This document shows positions 45,291-55,028 of a DNA stretch of 64,000 bases, in pieces. A program made the position numbers and the translations under genes. Under the pieces are notes generated by a model that was given only the letters and a program-made list of their open reading frames with translations, searched no databases and was not told the DNA's origin. Source of the DNA: Marinifilum caeruleilacunae (GTDB lineage Bacteria; Bacteroidota; Bacteroidia; Bacteroidales; Marinifilaceae); contig NZ_RZNH01000014.1 of NCBI RefSeq assembly GCF_013141825.1, positions 45,999-109,998 of the forward strand, in the 5' to 3' direction. The number at the start of each line of letters is the position of its first letter. Within the stretch, counting starts at the first letter, position 1.

Positions 45291-45308
45291 TATGCATATC
45301 TGTGCATG
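45291..45308 (+). promoter_or_regulatory. Weaker operator copy after the ArsR-type gene
   Basis: TATGCATATCTGTGCATG shares 13 of 18 positions with the site at 44913 and has a TATCTGTG -7-like box in the same register. It lies upstream of the first reductase together with the stronger site at 45365. Confidence 0.45.
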
Positions 45309-45364
45309 CAAGCACGATAAATACGAGATAAATCAAAATCAATACATATTATTTTAAACTTTTA

Positions 45365-45382
45365 TGTGCATAAATGCGCACA
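45365..45382 (+). promoter_or_regulatory. Operator copy before the first reductase
   Basis: TGTGCATAAATGCGCACA matches the 44913 operator at 15 of 18 positions and ends 14 bp before the ATG at 45397. Its position overlaps a longer in-frame start at 45364, which supports the downstream start. Confidence 0.65.
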
Positions 45383-45396
45383 CTAACACGAAGAAT

Positions 45397-45978
45397 ATGA
45401 AAATTTTTGCAATACTGGGTAGTCCCAACAAAAAAGGAAGCACAGCTCATTTATTAGAGAATTATTTAAAAGGAGTTAGAGAAACTCATCCCGAAGCCAA
45501 AATACAAGAAATATTCCTACAAAATCAGAATATCGGTTATTGCAAAGGTTGTCAGGCTTGTAAAACCGGAAAGAGCAATCGCTGTGTATTTAAAGATGAT
45601 ATTTACAATTTATATCAAGACTTTGAAGAAGCTGATGTTTTCGTAATTGCATCCCCTATTTATTGGTACGATGTAAGTGCACAAACCAAGACCTTTATCG
45701 ATAGGCTTTATGGCTCAGATTTTAACAATATGCACCCCAATAAGCAAGTTGTTCTATTATCTAGTTATGCTGGAAAAACTATTGAAGAAGCTGGAATTGA
45801 GAGTGCCATTTCCGTTATTAAACGAATCGCAGACTTCTTTGGAGCTAAGTTTGAGCAAAAATACCTGGTTGGTACTTCGAGCAAAGAGTACTACGACTCA
45901 CCTGTGAAGCATAATAAGACAGCTTTGAACGAAGCTTATGAATTGGGCAAGCAATTAAGATTGGAAGTAACAAAATAG
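45397..45978 (+). CDS. Flavodoxin-fold reductase with iron-sulfur flavoprotein motif (first)
   Basis: A 193-residue NADPH-dependent FMN reductase-fold protein. ILGSPNKKGSTAHLLENYL is the FMN phosphate loop. YCKGCQACKTGKSNRCVFKDD gives C-x2-C-x2-C-x7-C, the compact cluster-binding pattern of iron-sulfur flavoproteins (Isf). VIASPIYWYDVSAQTKTFIDRLYG follows as in that family. Such enzymes move electrons from ferredoxin or NAD(P)H to O2, H2O2 or quinones. ATG at 45397 is chosen because it starts the fold and keeps the operator in non-coding DNA. It belongs to the ArsR-type cluster. Confidence 0.88.
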   Translation: MKIFAILGSPNKKGSTAHLLENYLKGVRETHPEAKIQEIFLQNQNIGYCKGCQACKTGKSNRCVFKDDIYNLYQDFEEADVFVIASPIYWYDVSAQTKTFIDRLYGSDFNNMHPNKQVVLLSSYAGKTIEEAGIESAISVIKRIADFFGAKFEQKYLVGTSSKEYYDSPVKHNKTALNEAYELGKQLRLEVTK

Positions 45979-46004
45979 TTTTATCGAAATCTTTTATCAA
46001 CTTA

Positions 46005-46022
46005 CATGCATAGATGTGCATA
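46005..46022 (+). promoter_or_regulatory. Operator copy before the second reductase
   Basis: CATGCATAGATGTGCATA shares 13 of 18 positions with the 44913 operator, has a TAGATGTG -7-like box in the same register as the other copies, and ends 14 bp before the ATG at 46037. Confidence 0.5.
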
Positions 46023-46036
46023 TCAACATTAAAAAT

Positions 46037-46618
46037 ATGAAAATTTTAAACATTATTGGAAGTCCGAGAAAGAAAGGAACAAGTGCGAGAATTGCACAGT
46101 CTTTTGTTGAAACTTCGCAAGAAAACGGGGCCAGTGTAAAATCCTATTATTTGAATGGAATAAACTACAGAGGTTGCCAGGGCTGTGAGGCTTGTCATTC
46201 AAAACTAGACAAATGTGTTCTGAAAGATGATTTAGAGGAGGTATTGGATGCAATGCGTGAAGCAGATATTATCGTGTTTTCGAGCCCGGTTTATTACGGA
46301 GATACAACAGGCCAATTCAAATCTTTCCTGGATAGAACATGGTCGCATGTTGAAGTGAATTATGAGAATGAAAATCCATATACAAGTCGATTACCGGAAG
46401 GCAAAAAGGCTGTCCTGATCCTGAGTCAGGGCGATGTTGAAGAAAAACATCTTGATATAGTAGAGAGATTTCAGTTTTTCATGAATTTATATGGTTTGGA
46501 ACTTCATGTAATTCGTGCAACAGGATTAATCACTGGTGCAGCAAATGCAGATGTTACTGCATACGAAGAAGAAGCCAATATGTTGGCGAACCAGTTGACA
46601 CAGGAGCTGGTGAGTTAA
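46037..46618 (+). CDS. Flavodoxin-fold reductase with iron-sulfur flavoprotein motif (second)
   Basis: A 193-residue paralogue of the gene at 45397. FMN loop IIGSPRKKGTSARIAQSFVE, then the cysteine motif GCQGCEACHSKLDKCVLKDD (C-x2-C-x2-C-x6-C), then VFSSPVYYGDTTGQFKSFLDRTW. It probably binds FMN and a [4Fe-4S] cluster. The start was chosen as for its paralogue, since an earlier in-frame ATG at 46016 lies inside the operator. The dehalogenase gene follows after 38 bp with no operator between, so the last three genes are probably one transcript. Confidence 0.88.
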   Translation: MKILNIIGSPRKKGTSARIAQSFVETSQENGASVKSYYLNGINYRGCQGCEACHSKLDKCVLKDDLEEVLDAMREADIIVFSSPVYYGDTTGQFKSFLDRTWSHVEVNYENENPYTSRLPEGKKAVLILSQGDVEEKHLDIVERFQFFMNLYGLELHVIRATGLITGAANADVTAYEEEANMLANQLTQELVS

Positions 46619-46653
46619 GAACCTTACAAATCAATAACTAAAAATAAGGATGA

Positions 46654-47565
<912 letters not shown>

Positions 47566-47573
47566 GTTTAGAA

Positions 47574-48176
47574 ATGAAAATTTTACATTTAGTATTTCAC
47601 CCAGATTTAAAAGCATCAAGAGTAAATCGAACCTGGAAAGAACAATTGGAGCAAAGCGGAAAAATATACACTTCGAGAGACATGTACTCCGAATATCCTG
47701 ACTTTCAAATTGATGTTGAAAAAGAACAAAAACTATTGCAAGAACACGACAGAATCGTCTTGCAATTCCCAATGTATTGGTGGTCGGTAACACCTCTTTT
47801 GAAAAAATGGTTTGATGATGTACTTCAGTATCAATTTGCTTATGGTAGCAAGGGAGACAAGCTGAGTGGCAAGGATTTGCAAATCATCTGTTCAGTTGGC
47901 GGACAGGCTAAAAACTACAATGGATTTCATATGTTTGCCAGCGTGCCTGAATTAATGAAACCCTTGCAGCTAACTGCAAACCTGGCTAAAATGAATTATG
48001 CACAACCGCTTTATATGTTCAATGCTGATGCTTGCGCAGATGAAGAAGTTAAAAAATTTGGAGAAAAATGGGTCGAACTGATTGATGATTCAAGAAGAGC
48101 CGATGGCCTTAAATATACCAACGAAAAAATACACGAAGACTTAATTGATGTATATCAACAATTAGGAATGGATTAA
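47574..48176 (+). CDS. NAD(P)H-dependent quinone oxidoreductase-like flavoprotein
   Basis: A 200-residue flavodoxin-like fold protein of the KefF/MdaB/YwrO quinone reductase group. HLVFHPDLKASRVNRTW is the FMN/FAD pyrophosphate loop. DRIVLQFPMYWWSVTPLLKKWFDDVLQYQFAYGSKG is the hallmark segment of the family, and QIICSVGGQAKNYNG follows. It likely performs two-electron reduction of quinones or other electrophiles, avoiding radical formation. It starts 8 bp after the dehalogenase stop and ends the ArsR-type cluster. A terminator follows. Confidence 0.9.
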   Translation: MKILHLVFHPDLKASRVNRTWKEQLEQSGKIYTSRDMYSEYPDFQIDVEKEQKLLQEHDRIVLQFPMYWWSVTPLLKKWFDDVLQYQFAYGSKGDKLSGKDLQIICSVGGQAKNYNGFHMFASVPELMKPLQLTANLAKMNYAQPLYMFNADACADEEVKKFGEKWVELIDDSRRADGLKYTNEKIHEDLIDVYQQLGMD

Positions 48177-48229
48177 GTCTATTGGAAAATAAACTGCACG
48201 AGTATTCTCGTGAAGTAGCGATTAATAGT

Positions 48230-48258
48230 AAAAGCCAAGGCATAAGCCTGGCTTTTTT
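48230..48258. terminator. Intrinsic terminator between the reductase cluster and trpA
   Basis: AAAAGCCA (48230-48237) pairs with TGGCTTTT (48249-48256), with an inner GGC/GCC pair and T6 on plus, and it is A-rich on the left so it can serve the converging trp operon too. A second perfect hairpin, CACGAG-TATT-CTCGTG, is at 48197-48212 but lacks a T-run. Confidence 0.88.
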
Positions 48259-48290
48259 AGCAATATGATACAAAGCTAGTGCGCAGCACA

Positions 48291-49040
48291 CTAACTTAAA
48301 GATCCAATAAATTCATTCGCTTGTCCCTTCTCCAATGCCTTGATAAAGGCAGTTCCAATAATTGCCCCATTAGAGAAGCTGGCAGCATGTTGAAAACTTG
48401 CTTTATCATGAATTCCAAAACCAATTAGAGATGGAATTTCCAGTGCAGCAATTTTCCTGAAATACTCCTCACGTTCTTTGCTTGCCTGTAGTGCTCCTCC
48501 TGTTGTGGCAGCACTCGAAACCATGTACAAGAATCCGCTCGCAGCTTTTTCTATAATGCTTAAACGCTTATCGGTAGTTTGTGGTGTAACCAGCAGCACA
48601 TTGTGAACACCTGCAGCTTCAAATTTGCTTTGGTAATCTTCTGTGTACTCTTCCAGAGGCAAGTCGGGTAAAATCACACCATCAATCCCTGTCTTTTTGC
48701 ATTCATCCAGAAAGGCATCTACGCCAAACTTGTACACCGTATTCCAATATCCCATCAAAATCAAAGGCATTGTAATACTTTTACGTGCATCGCGCAATTG
48801 ATTAAACAAGAGTTGTAAACTCATGCCATTGTCAAGCGCTTGTTTGGCCGCACTTTGAATTACGGGTCCATCGGCCAGCGGATCGGAAAATGGAATCCCA
48901 ATCTCCACCAAATCAACACCTTTATCCTGCAACATTTGTAAAGTAGGAAGTGTATCCCCTAATTTAGGATATCCGGCAGGAAAATAAATTGACAAAATAT
49001 CCTTTTGTTTATTTTGAAATAATTGATCAATTCTGTTCAT
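48291..49040 (-). CDS. trpA: Tryptophan synthase alpha subunit
   Basis: A 249-residue TIM barrel cleaving indole-3-glycerol phosphate to indole, which passes to TrpB. LVEIGIPFSDPLADGPVIQSAA holds the catalytic Glu (EIG) and the loop-2 Asp. GYWNTVYKFGVDAFLDECKKTGIDGVILPDLPLEE and VSSAATTGGA, IGFGIHDKASFQ complete the family. The normal partner TrpB is encoded upstream, fused to TrpF. Last gene of the minus-strand trp operon (91-bp gap). Confidence 0.96.
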   Translation of the reverse strand: MNRIDQLFQNKQKDILSIYFPAGYPKLGDTLPTLQMLQDKGVDLVEIGIPFSDPLADGPVIQSAAKQALDNGMSLQLLFNQLRDARKSITMPLILMGYWNTVYKFGVDAFLDECKKTGIDGVILPDLPLEEYTEDYQSKFEAAGVHNVLLVTPQTTDKRLSIIEKAASGFLYMVSSAATTGGALQASKEREEYFRKIAALEIPSLIGFGIHDKASFQHAASFSNGAIIGTAFIKALEKGQANEFIGSLS

Positions 49041-49131
49041 CGGTAATAGTTAATGGTTAATGATTGGTGATTGATGACTGAAGTGTAGAAAACTGTTATT
49101 CTATGCTCATTAATCCCAAATCATTAATAAT

Positions 49132-50943
49132 TTAAGCAAAGTGTTTCATGTACGTCTCCATATCCTTATCGCCACGCCCCGAAAGATTAATCACCACAAC
49201 ATCATCTTTTTTAAACTGCATTTTTTCCAATACAGCCAGTGCATGCGATGATTCAAGCGCGGGAATGATCCCTTCCGATTCGGCCAGCACTTTTGCCGCA
49301 TTCAAAGCTTCCTGATCGGTAGCCGAAAGAAAGTCTGCCCTTCCCGACACGGCCAGGTGTGCATGCAAAGGCCCAACTCCCGGGTAATCCAATCCTGCCG
49401 AAATAGAGTATGGTTCGGTAATTTGTCCATCCTCATCTTGCATCAGCATGGTTTTACTTCCGTGGATAAAGCCGATATCACCAATGGTAATGGTTGCAGC
49501 TGTTTCTCCACTATCAACACCCAAACCTGAAGCTTCTACTGCCACCAGTTTTACTTTTCTTTCGTTCAAGTAATGATAAAATGCTCCGGCAGCATTGCTT
49601 CCGCCACCTACACAAGCAATTACATAATCCGGATTCGGATTTCCAGTCTCTTTTTCCAACTGTTCACGAATTTCTTCCGAAATAATCGATTGTAAGCGGG
49701 TTACCAAATCGGGGTAAGGATGTGGACCAACCACCGATCCGATCAGGTAGAAGGATTCAGGATTGGCAATCCAGTCGCGAATGGCTTCGTTGGTAGCATC
49801 TTTCAAAGTTTGATTGCCCGAAATTGCAGGAATTACCTTGGCGCCTAACATCTTCATTCGAGCCACATTGGGTGCTTGTCTTTCCACATCCAATGCGCCC
49901 ATATACACCACGCATTCCAGGTCGAACAAAGCACAAACCGTGGCAGTGGCAACTCCATGTTGTCCAGCTCCTGTTTCAGCAATAATTCGTTTTTTACCCA
50001 TGTATTTGGCCAATAAAATCTGCCCAATGGTATTGTTGATTTTATGTGCCCCGGTATGGGTTAAATCTTCTCTTTTCAGGTAGATATTGGTTCCATATCG
50101 CCTGGAAAGGTTCCCTGCTTTGGTCAATGGAGTTGGTCTTCCAACATAGTTATCTAACAGGCGGGCATAATCTTTCCTAAACTGCTCCGACCCAAGAATT
50201 TTCAGGTAGTTTTCTTGCAATTCATCAACATTCTTACGCAAAAGTTCCGGAATATAAGCTCCTCCAAACTCTCCGTAATACCCTCTTTGGTCTACAGCAA
50301 ATTTATCCTTCTTCATACTTTCCAATTCCAATTTATTCAGGAAGATCTCCAGCTGGTCTGCATTTTTCTTTGCAGGTTGCAATTCAAAGCCCGAGTTTAA
50401 ATCCAATGCATACAAACATTCATGCGTAAATTGTTTGATTTGTTCGGCATCCTGAGCTCCAATTCCCCCACTCAAAAAAAATGGAGTTGTTCCTTTGTAC
50501 TTTTCCAACACCTTCCAGTTAAATTTTCTGCCGCTTCCTCCGTAGTTTTCTGTTTTGGTATCGAAAAGAAAGAAGTCACATACATTTTCATACTCCTTCA
50601 AGCTCTGAAATTGAAAGCTTTCATTCATCTGAAAAGCCTTAACCAACTCAAAACCTGCATCTTTTACTTTTCGACAATATTCTGTAGATTCACCACCATG
50701 CAACTGAATAACATCCAGTTGATATTTCTCTCCTTTTTCCAGAAGAGATTGCAATTCCTCATTCACAAAAACCCCCACTTTACGGGTGCTTTCAGGAAAC
50801 ATTGCAGGAATGGCCGGATCGAACTCTTCTCCTACATATCTTGGTGATTTTGGATAGAAGATAAATCCTGCATAATCAAGTGGTAGCTGCACCAACTCTT
50901 TAATGTTCTTGCTATATTTTAATCCACAAAGCTTGATCTTCAT
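49132..50943 (-). CDS. trpFB: Fused phosphoribosylanthranilate isomerase-tryptophan synthase beta
   Basis: A 603-residue bifunctional protein. Residues 1 to about 205 are TrpF ([16 protein letters not shown] at the N-terminus with the catalytic Cys, [24 protein letters not shown]), which isomerises phosphoribosylanthranilate. Residues about 210-603 are TrpB ([35 protein letters not shown] with the pyridoxal phosphate Lys, [15 protein letters not shown], and GVGPLHAHL). The TrpB part is 394 residues from Met210, which is a normal stand-alone length. A GGAAAG ribosome-like site lies just before the Met210 codon (ATG at 50316), so separate TrpB might also be made. The frame is open across the junction, so this is not a sequencing gap. 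Confidence 0.95.
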   Translation of the reverse strand: MKIKLCGLKYSKNIKELVQLPLDYAGFIFYPKSPRYVGEEFDPAIPAMFPESTRKVGVFVNEELQSLLEKGEKYQLDVIQLHGGESTEYCRKVKDAGFELVKAFQMNESFQFQSLKEYENVCDFFLFDTKTENYGGSGRKFNWKVLEKYKGTTPFFLSGGIGAQDAEQIKQFTHECLYALDLNSGFELQPAKKNADQLEIFLNKLELESMKKDKFAVDQRGYYGEFGGAYIPELLRKNVDELQENYLKILGSEQFRKDYARLLDNYVGRPTPLTKAGNLSRRYGTNIYLKREDLTHTGAHKINNTIGQILLAKYMGKKRIIAETGAGQHGVATATVCALFDLECVVYMGALDVERQAPNVARMKMLGAKVIPAISGNQTLKDATNEAIRDWIANPESFYLIGSVVGPHPYPDLVTRLQSIISEEIREQLEKETGNPNPDYVIACVGGGSNAAGAFYHYLNERKVKLVAVEASGLGVDSGETAATITIGDIGFIHGSKTMLMQDEDGQITEPYSISAGLDYPGVGPLHAHLAVSGRADFLSATDQEALNAAKVLAESEGIIPALESSHALAVLEKMQFKKDDVVVINLSGRGDKDMETYMKHFA

Positions 50944-50972
50944 TATTTTGGTTATTTAAGAGATAATAGTTA

Positions 50973-51767
50973 TTACATGATTTCCTTAATGAACTCCCGA
51001 CAAGCATCTCCCGGAGAACTTTGTTTCATAAAATATTCCCCCATCAGGAATGCCTGAAATCCTTTGTCTCTCATTTCTTTAACAATACCTGAGCTACTTA
51101 AACCACTCTCCGCAACGCGAATCATATCTTCAGGCAATTTTCCAGCTAGCTGTATCGATTTATCTGTATCCACGGCAAAAGTTTTTAGGTTTCGATTGTT
51201 GATTCCCACCAAATCCACAAATTTATTGACATGCTGTAATTCCGATTCATCATGAAGTTCAAGCAATACCTCCATGCCCAATTCTTTTGCAAGAAATGCA
51301 AAATCTTTGCAGCGCTGAGGAGTTAAAATGGCTGCAATTAGCAAAACCACATCGGCACCCATGGCTTTCGATTGATAAATCTGGTATGGATCTACAATAA
51401 ACTCTTTTCGCAAGAGAGGAATCTGCAAGGTCTTTCTGGCTGTTTCAAAGTCTTCGCTTTTTGCACCAAAAAAACTTTCATCAGTAAGCACTGAAACCAT
51501 TGAGGCACCGGCTTTCTGGTACTTTCCAACCACTTCATTCGGTTTTGCAGTTCCATTAATTACACCCTTAGAAGGAGACTGGCGCTTGAATTCAGCAATA
51601 ACCCCAGAAGCTCCTGCCTTGCGAATCGATTCCTTGGCAGAGTAACACTTGCGCTTAAAATTCTTCTCGCTCATCACCTGGTAAATAGGCTGTTTCATTT
51701 TCTGAACGGCAACCTCAGCCAGTTTTTTCTGAACAATTCGATCTAATATATTTTGTTTCGCACTCAT
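50973..51767 (-). CDS. trpC: Indole-3-glycerol phosphate synthase
   Basis: A 264-residue TIM barrel closing the indole ring of carboxyphenylaminodeoxyribulose phosphate. The N-terminal helix region (MSAKQNILDRIVQKKLAEVAVQK) precedes VIAEFKRQSPSKG (catalytic Lys), SVLTDESFFGAK, LLRKEFIVDPYQIYQSKAMGADVVLLI (second catalytic Lys), LVGINNRNLKTF and RVAESGLSS. It is monofunctional, unlike the TrpC-TrpF fusion of enterics. The stop lies 3 bp before the trpD stop side, and translational coupling with trpD is likely. Confidence 0.96.
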   Translation of the reverse strand: MSAKQNILDRIVQKKLAEVAVQKMKQPIYQVMSEKNFKRKCYSAKESIRKAGASGVIAEFKRQSPSKGVINGTAKPNEVVGKYQKAGASMVSVLTDESFFGAKSEDFETARKTLQIPLLRKEFIVDPYQIYQSKAMGADVVLLIAAILTPQRCKDFAFLAKELGMEVLLELHDESELQHVNKFVDLVGINNRNLKTFAVDTDKSIQLAGKLPEDMIRVAESGLSSSGIVKEMRDKGFQAFLMGEYFMKQSSPGDACREFIKEIM

Positions 51768-51770
51768 TTT

Positions 51771-52757
51771 CTAATTCGTTAATTTCTTCAACACCTCGTA
51801 TGCCTTGCCCGATTCCAAAGACTCAACCGCCCTTGCAATGGCATCTCCCCTGCTTATTTCAGGACGCAAACAATGAATGGCCAAACCTGCATTCCTGGTC
51901 ACTACGGCATTCTGAGCATCTGTTCCCTCTCCTTTCAGGATATCGGTAAAAATCCTCGCTGCCTGCTCCACATTTTCACCTCCATGCAATTCGGTTGGAT
52001 CTAATTTTCTATGACCAAAATCATCTGGTTCAAGAAGTTCTTCCATCCCATTTCCAATCAATTTCACCTTATCGGTTAAAGAAACCTCATCGTAACCATC
52101 AACACCATGAATAATGGTATATTTCGAATCGGTTTGCTGCAACAAATACTGGTACAAACGTGCCAATTCCAGGTCGAACACTCCTACAATCTGATGCTTT
52201 GGTCTCGATGGATTCACCAGCGGACCTAACATGTTAAAAAAGGTTCTTACACCCAAGTTACGACGAATTGGCGCAATATTCTTCATGGCAGGATTGAATA
52301 AAGGAGCATGCAAAAAGCAAATCCCTGCTCTGTCTAAATCCCTTTTCAAATCTTCCTCCTTGCTTTTGAATTCGTACCCCAAATGCTCAATTACATTGGA
52401 CGATCCACAGAAAGAAGAAACTCCGTAATTTCCATGTTTGGTAACCATTTCTCTGGCTCCCGCTACTACGAATGATGCCAGGGTTGAAATGTTAAAAGTG
52501 TTTTTGCCATCACCACCTGTTCCACACAAATCAACGCCATTGTATTCCGATAAATCAACAGGTATTCCCAACTCGAGTAGTGCTTCTCGAAAACCGGTCA
52601 ACTCATCAACAGTAATGCTACGCATCATGAATACAGTTAGAAAGGAGGTAATTTGAAATTCGTTAAAATCCCCTTTGGTAATCTGAATCAGCACCTCCCT
52701 GGCTTCATCTCTTTTAAGGCTTTTGTGTTCGAACAGGTGTTGTAATATGTTTTTCAT
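51771..52757 (-). CDS. trpD: Anthranilate phosphoribosyltransferase
   Basis: A 328-residue enzyme attaching phosphoribose to anthranilate. VDLCGTGGDGKNTFNIST is the PRPP loop, VTKHGNYGVSSFCGSSNVIEHLGYE and IGPIRR-like NIAPIRRNLGVRTFFNMLGPLVNPSRP follow, as in the family. The N-terminal helical domain (HLFEHKSLKRDEAREVLIQITKGDFNEFQITSFLTVF) is normal. It is not fused to the glutamine amidotransferase, which is separate here (trpG). It lies between trpG (98-bp gap with hairpin) and trpC. Confidence 0.96.
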   Translation of the reverse strand: MKNILQHLFEHKSLKRDEAREVLIQITKGDFNEFQITSFLTVFMMRSITVDELTGFREALLELGIPVDLSEYNGVDLCGTGGDGKNTFNISTLASFVVAGAREMVTKHGNYGVSSFCGSSNVIEHLGYEFKSKEEDLKRDLDRAGICFLHAPLFNPAMKNIAPIRRNLGVRTFFNMLGPLVNPSRPKHQIVGVFDLELARLYQYLLQQTDSKYTIIHGVDGYDEVSLTDKVKLIGNGMEELLEPDDFGHRKLDPTELHGGENVEQAARIFTDILKGEGTDAQNAVVTRNAGLAIHCLRPEISRGDAIARAVESLESGKAYEVLKKLTN

Positions 52758-52813
52758 TTGTTTTAATTTTCTTGATTTTTTATAAAAGAATCAGTTTTAA
52801 TCTTTTCAAGTTT

Positions 52814-52844
52814 CAAGCTCAAGGCTAACACAAACTTGAGCTTG
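52814..52844. repeat. Intercistronic inverted repeat between trpG and trpD
   Basis: CAAGCTCAAG (52814-52823) and CTTGAGCTTG (52835-52844), 10-bp perfect arms with an 11-nt loop. No T-run follows, so it is more likely to affect RNA stability than to terminate. Confidence 0.6.
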
Positions 52845-52855
52845 CAAGAGACAAC

Positions 52856-53425
52856 TTAATTCTTCAACCAATTCTCAATCATTTTCATTCCATTAGGAGT
52901 TAAAACCGATTCAGGATGAAACTGAACTCCTTCCACATCATATTCTTTGTGGCGAATTCCCATGATAGCACCTTCCGAATCGCGGCAAGTAATCTCCAGA
53001 CAGTCGGGCAAATCCTGCTCCATTACATTCCATGAATGATATCTCCCTGCCTGAAATTCCTTTTCAATTCCCTCAAGAACTCCACCTGTGCTTTCTGTTC
53101 TATAGACCGATGTTGCCACACCATGGTACACTTTATTCAGGTTTTCGATGCTACCGCCAAAAACCTCGGCAATAGCCTGCTCTCCAAGACAAACTCCCAG
53201 AATAGATTTTGTAGCTGCATACTCTTTAATCAGGTCTTTTAAAATGCCCGCCTCATCAGGAATTCCTGGTCCCGGCGACAAAAGAATTTTATCGTATTTG
53301 GCTACTTCTTCAATTTCTATTTCACGGTTACGAAACACTTCCACATCAGTAGCTCCAAGCTTTCGCAGATATTCCACCAAATTGTAGGTGAACGAATCGT
53401 AATTATCCAATACCAATATTTTCAT
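52856..53425 (-). CDS. trpG: Anthranilate synthase glutamine amidotransferase subunit
   Basis: A 189-residue class I glutamine amidotransferase that supplies ammonia to TrpE. DNYDSFTYNLVEYLRKLG is the family start, LLSPGPGIPDEAGI the oxyanion region, ILGVCLGEQAIAEVFGG the nucleophile elbow (Cys about 79) and VQFHPESVLT the His/Glu pair. It overlaps nothing and starts 3 bp after trpE, so it is coupled to it. It might also serve p-aminobenzoate synthesis, as is common when only one copy exists, which cannot be judged here. Confidence 0.95.
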   Translation of the reverse strand: MKILVLDNYDSFTYNLVEYLRKLGATDVEVFRNREIEIEEVAKYDKILLSPGPGIPDEAGILKDLIKEYAATKSILGVCLGEQAIAEVFGGSIENLNKVYHGVATSVYRTESTGGVLEGIEKEFQAGRYHSWNVMEQDLPDCLEITCRDSEGAIMGIRHKEYDVEGVQFHPESVLTPNGMKMIENWLKN

Positions 53426-53428
53426 CTC

Positions 53429-54829
53429 TTAAATATTTTGAGCCAATTCCATTGCTTTACGCAAAGCTGCCAGCTTGTTACTAACCTCGTTTAATTCACT
53501 CTCTTCGCTCGATTTTTCCACCACTCCTGCTCCGGCCTGGTAATACAATTTGTTGTTTTTACTTAAGAAGCTTCGAATCATGATGGCCTGGTTTACTTCA
53601 CCATTAAACCCAAGAGCACCAATGCAACCACCATAAAATCCACGAGCCGTTGGTTCATATTCATCAATCAGTTGCATGGCTCGATATTTTGGTGCCCCCG
53701 ATAAGGTTCCTGCGGGAAAAGTATCTCCCATCAATTGGAAAGGGTTATAATCTTCGGGTAATTCTCCAGATACTTTCGATACCAAGTGAATAACATGAGA
53801 GAAATACTGCACTTCTCTAAAGGTTTCTACCTTGATATTTTGTGCATCGCGGCTTAAATCGTTTCGAGCCAGATCCACCAACATCACATGTTCGCTCTGC
53901 TCTTTTTCATCATTAAGAAGCTCTTCTGCTAAGGCTGCATCTTTTATCGAATCACCAGTTCGTCTGAAAGTTCCAGCTATTGGATGGATGTATGCTTTCT
54001 TGTTCTTGATTTCGATTTGAGCCTCTGGCGAGGACCCCATAATTCGGTACGAACCATAATCGAAATAAAACAAATAAGGTGATGGATTTATAGATCGAAG
54101 TGCTCGATACAAGTTAAAATCATCACCTTTATAATCATGCGAAAACTGTCTTGACAAAACAATCTGAAAAACATCACCTCTTCTGCAATGCTGTTTCCCT
54201 TTACTTACCATATCCATATAAGCCTTGTCATCCATATTCGATTGCTCCTGCCCTTCCAAAGCAAAAGTAAAAGCTGGCAAAGTTCTGTTTCTCAACAAAT
54301 CAGAAACCTCACGAATTCTGGATTCATTTCCATTCTCAACCAACTCAATAATTTTCAAGGTATTGTTGAAGTGGTTTACCTCTATAATGAAACGGTACAA
54401 CGAATATCTCATCTGTGGAATTCCGGATTGCTTTTTCTCTGTATTAAAATCCAGATCTTCGAAAAAAGGAACGGCGTCGTAAGCAGTATATCCGAAAAGG
54501 GCGTTGGCTTTGGTAACACTCTCTTTATCTTCTAAATCGAATTGATTAACAAAAGCTTTTAAGCGTTCCGAAACAAATCGTTTGCCCTTTCCCCTTGCAT
54601 CAATGACTTGTTTGTTGCCAAAAACCTCTTCTATTAAATCTCCATTTTTCAATTGAATGCTTGCAATGGGTTCCAATGCAATAAATGAACTGGCATTTTC
54701 CGGACTGTGATAATCCGAACTTTCCAATAAAATCGCACCAGGAAAACGATCTCGAAGTTTTAGATACATGCTTACCGGGGTGATTACATCGGCAAGTAGT
54801 TCTTTTTTCAGGTATTTAAATTTTATCAT
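53429..54829 (-). CDS. trpE: Anthranilate synthase component I
   Basis: A 466-residue chorismate-using enzyme making anthranilate with TrpG. The N-terminal regulatory segment contains LLESSDYHSPENASSFI, the LLES motif that binds feedback Trp. The catalytic half shows RRGDVFQIVLSRQFSHDY, SPEAQIEIKNKKAYIHPIAGTFRRTGD, EHVMLVDLARNDL and TFPAGTLSGAPKYRAMQLIDEYEPTARGFYGGCIG. First gene of the trp operon, with a leader peptide and attenuator immediately upstream. Confidence 0.97.
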   Translation of the reverse strand: MIKFKYLKKELLADVITPVSMYLKLRDRFPGAILLESSDYHSPENASSFIALEPIASIQLKNGDLIEEVFGNKQVIDARGKGKRFVSERLKAFVNQFDLEDKESVTKANALFGYTAYDAVPFFEDLDFNTEKKQSGIPQMRYSLYRFIIEVNHFNNTLKIIELVENGNESRIREVSDLLRNRTLPAFTFALEGQEQSNMDDKAYMDMVSKGKQHCRRGDVFQIVLSRQFSHDYKGDDFNLYRALRSINPSPYLFYFDYGSYRIMGSSPEAQIEIKNKKAYIHPIAGTFRRTGDSIKDAALAEELLNDEKEQSEHVMLVDLARNDLSRDAQNIKVETFREVQYFSHVIHLVSKVSGELPEDYNPFQLMGDTFPAGTLSGAPKYRAMQLIDEYEPTARGFYGGCIGALGFNGEVNQAIMIRSFLSKNNKLYYQAGAGVVEKSSEESELNEVSNKLAALRKAMELAQNI

Positions 54830-54856
54830 GACTAATAGTTGTTTTTCGAGTTAGGT

Positions 54857-54894
54857 AAAAAAAAAGCGGCCTACTGAGTTTCAGTAGGCCGCTT
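54857..54894 (-). terminator. trp attenuator terminator
   Basis: On the minus strand AAGCGGCCTACTGA (from 54894) pairs with TCAGTAGGCCGCTT (to 54864), a 14-bp stem with a 3-nt loop, followed by T9 (54857-54865). It lies between the Trp-rich leader peptide and trpE, 28 bp before trpE. A matching antiterminator arm was not found by eye. Confidence 0.9.
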
Positions 54895-54920
54895 GCTTTA
54901 TCTTTTCTTTTCGTTTGATT

Positions 54921-55007
54921 TTAGCACATAGGGAGGACACTTCCGCTCATGGTATTTGAGAGATTACAGTTGTGCCACCACCAATATTTGCTATTCAATC
55001 CGAACAT
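54921..55007 (-). CDS. trpL: trp leader peptide
   Basis: A 28-codon frame starting MFGLNSKYWWWHNCN and ending VLPMC, with three consecutive UGG codons at residues 9-11. It begins 22 bp downstream of a consensus -7 box and ends 27 bp before the terminator stem. Ribosome stalling at the Trp codons when charged tRNA-Trp is scarce would be expected to prevent terminator formation, as in classical attenuation. A purine-rich stretch precedes the ATG. The Rfam Bacteroid-trp motif, from memory, describes leaders of this sort. Confidence 0.88.
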   Translation of the reverse strand: MFGLNSKYWWWHNCNLSNTMSGSVLPMC

Positions 55008-55028
55008 TTTTTTCTGTTTTTGTCTTTA

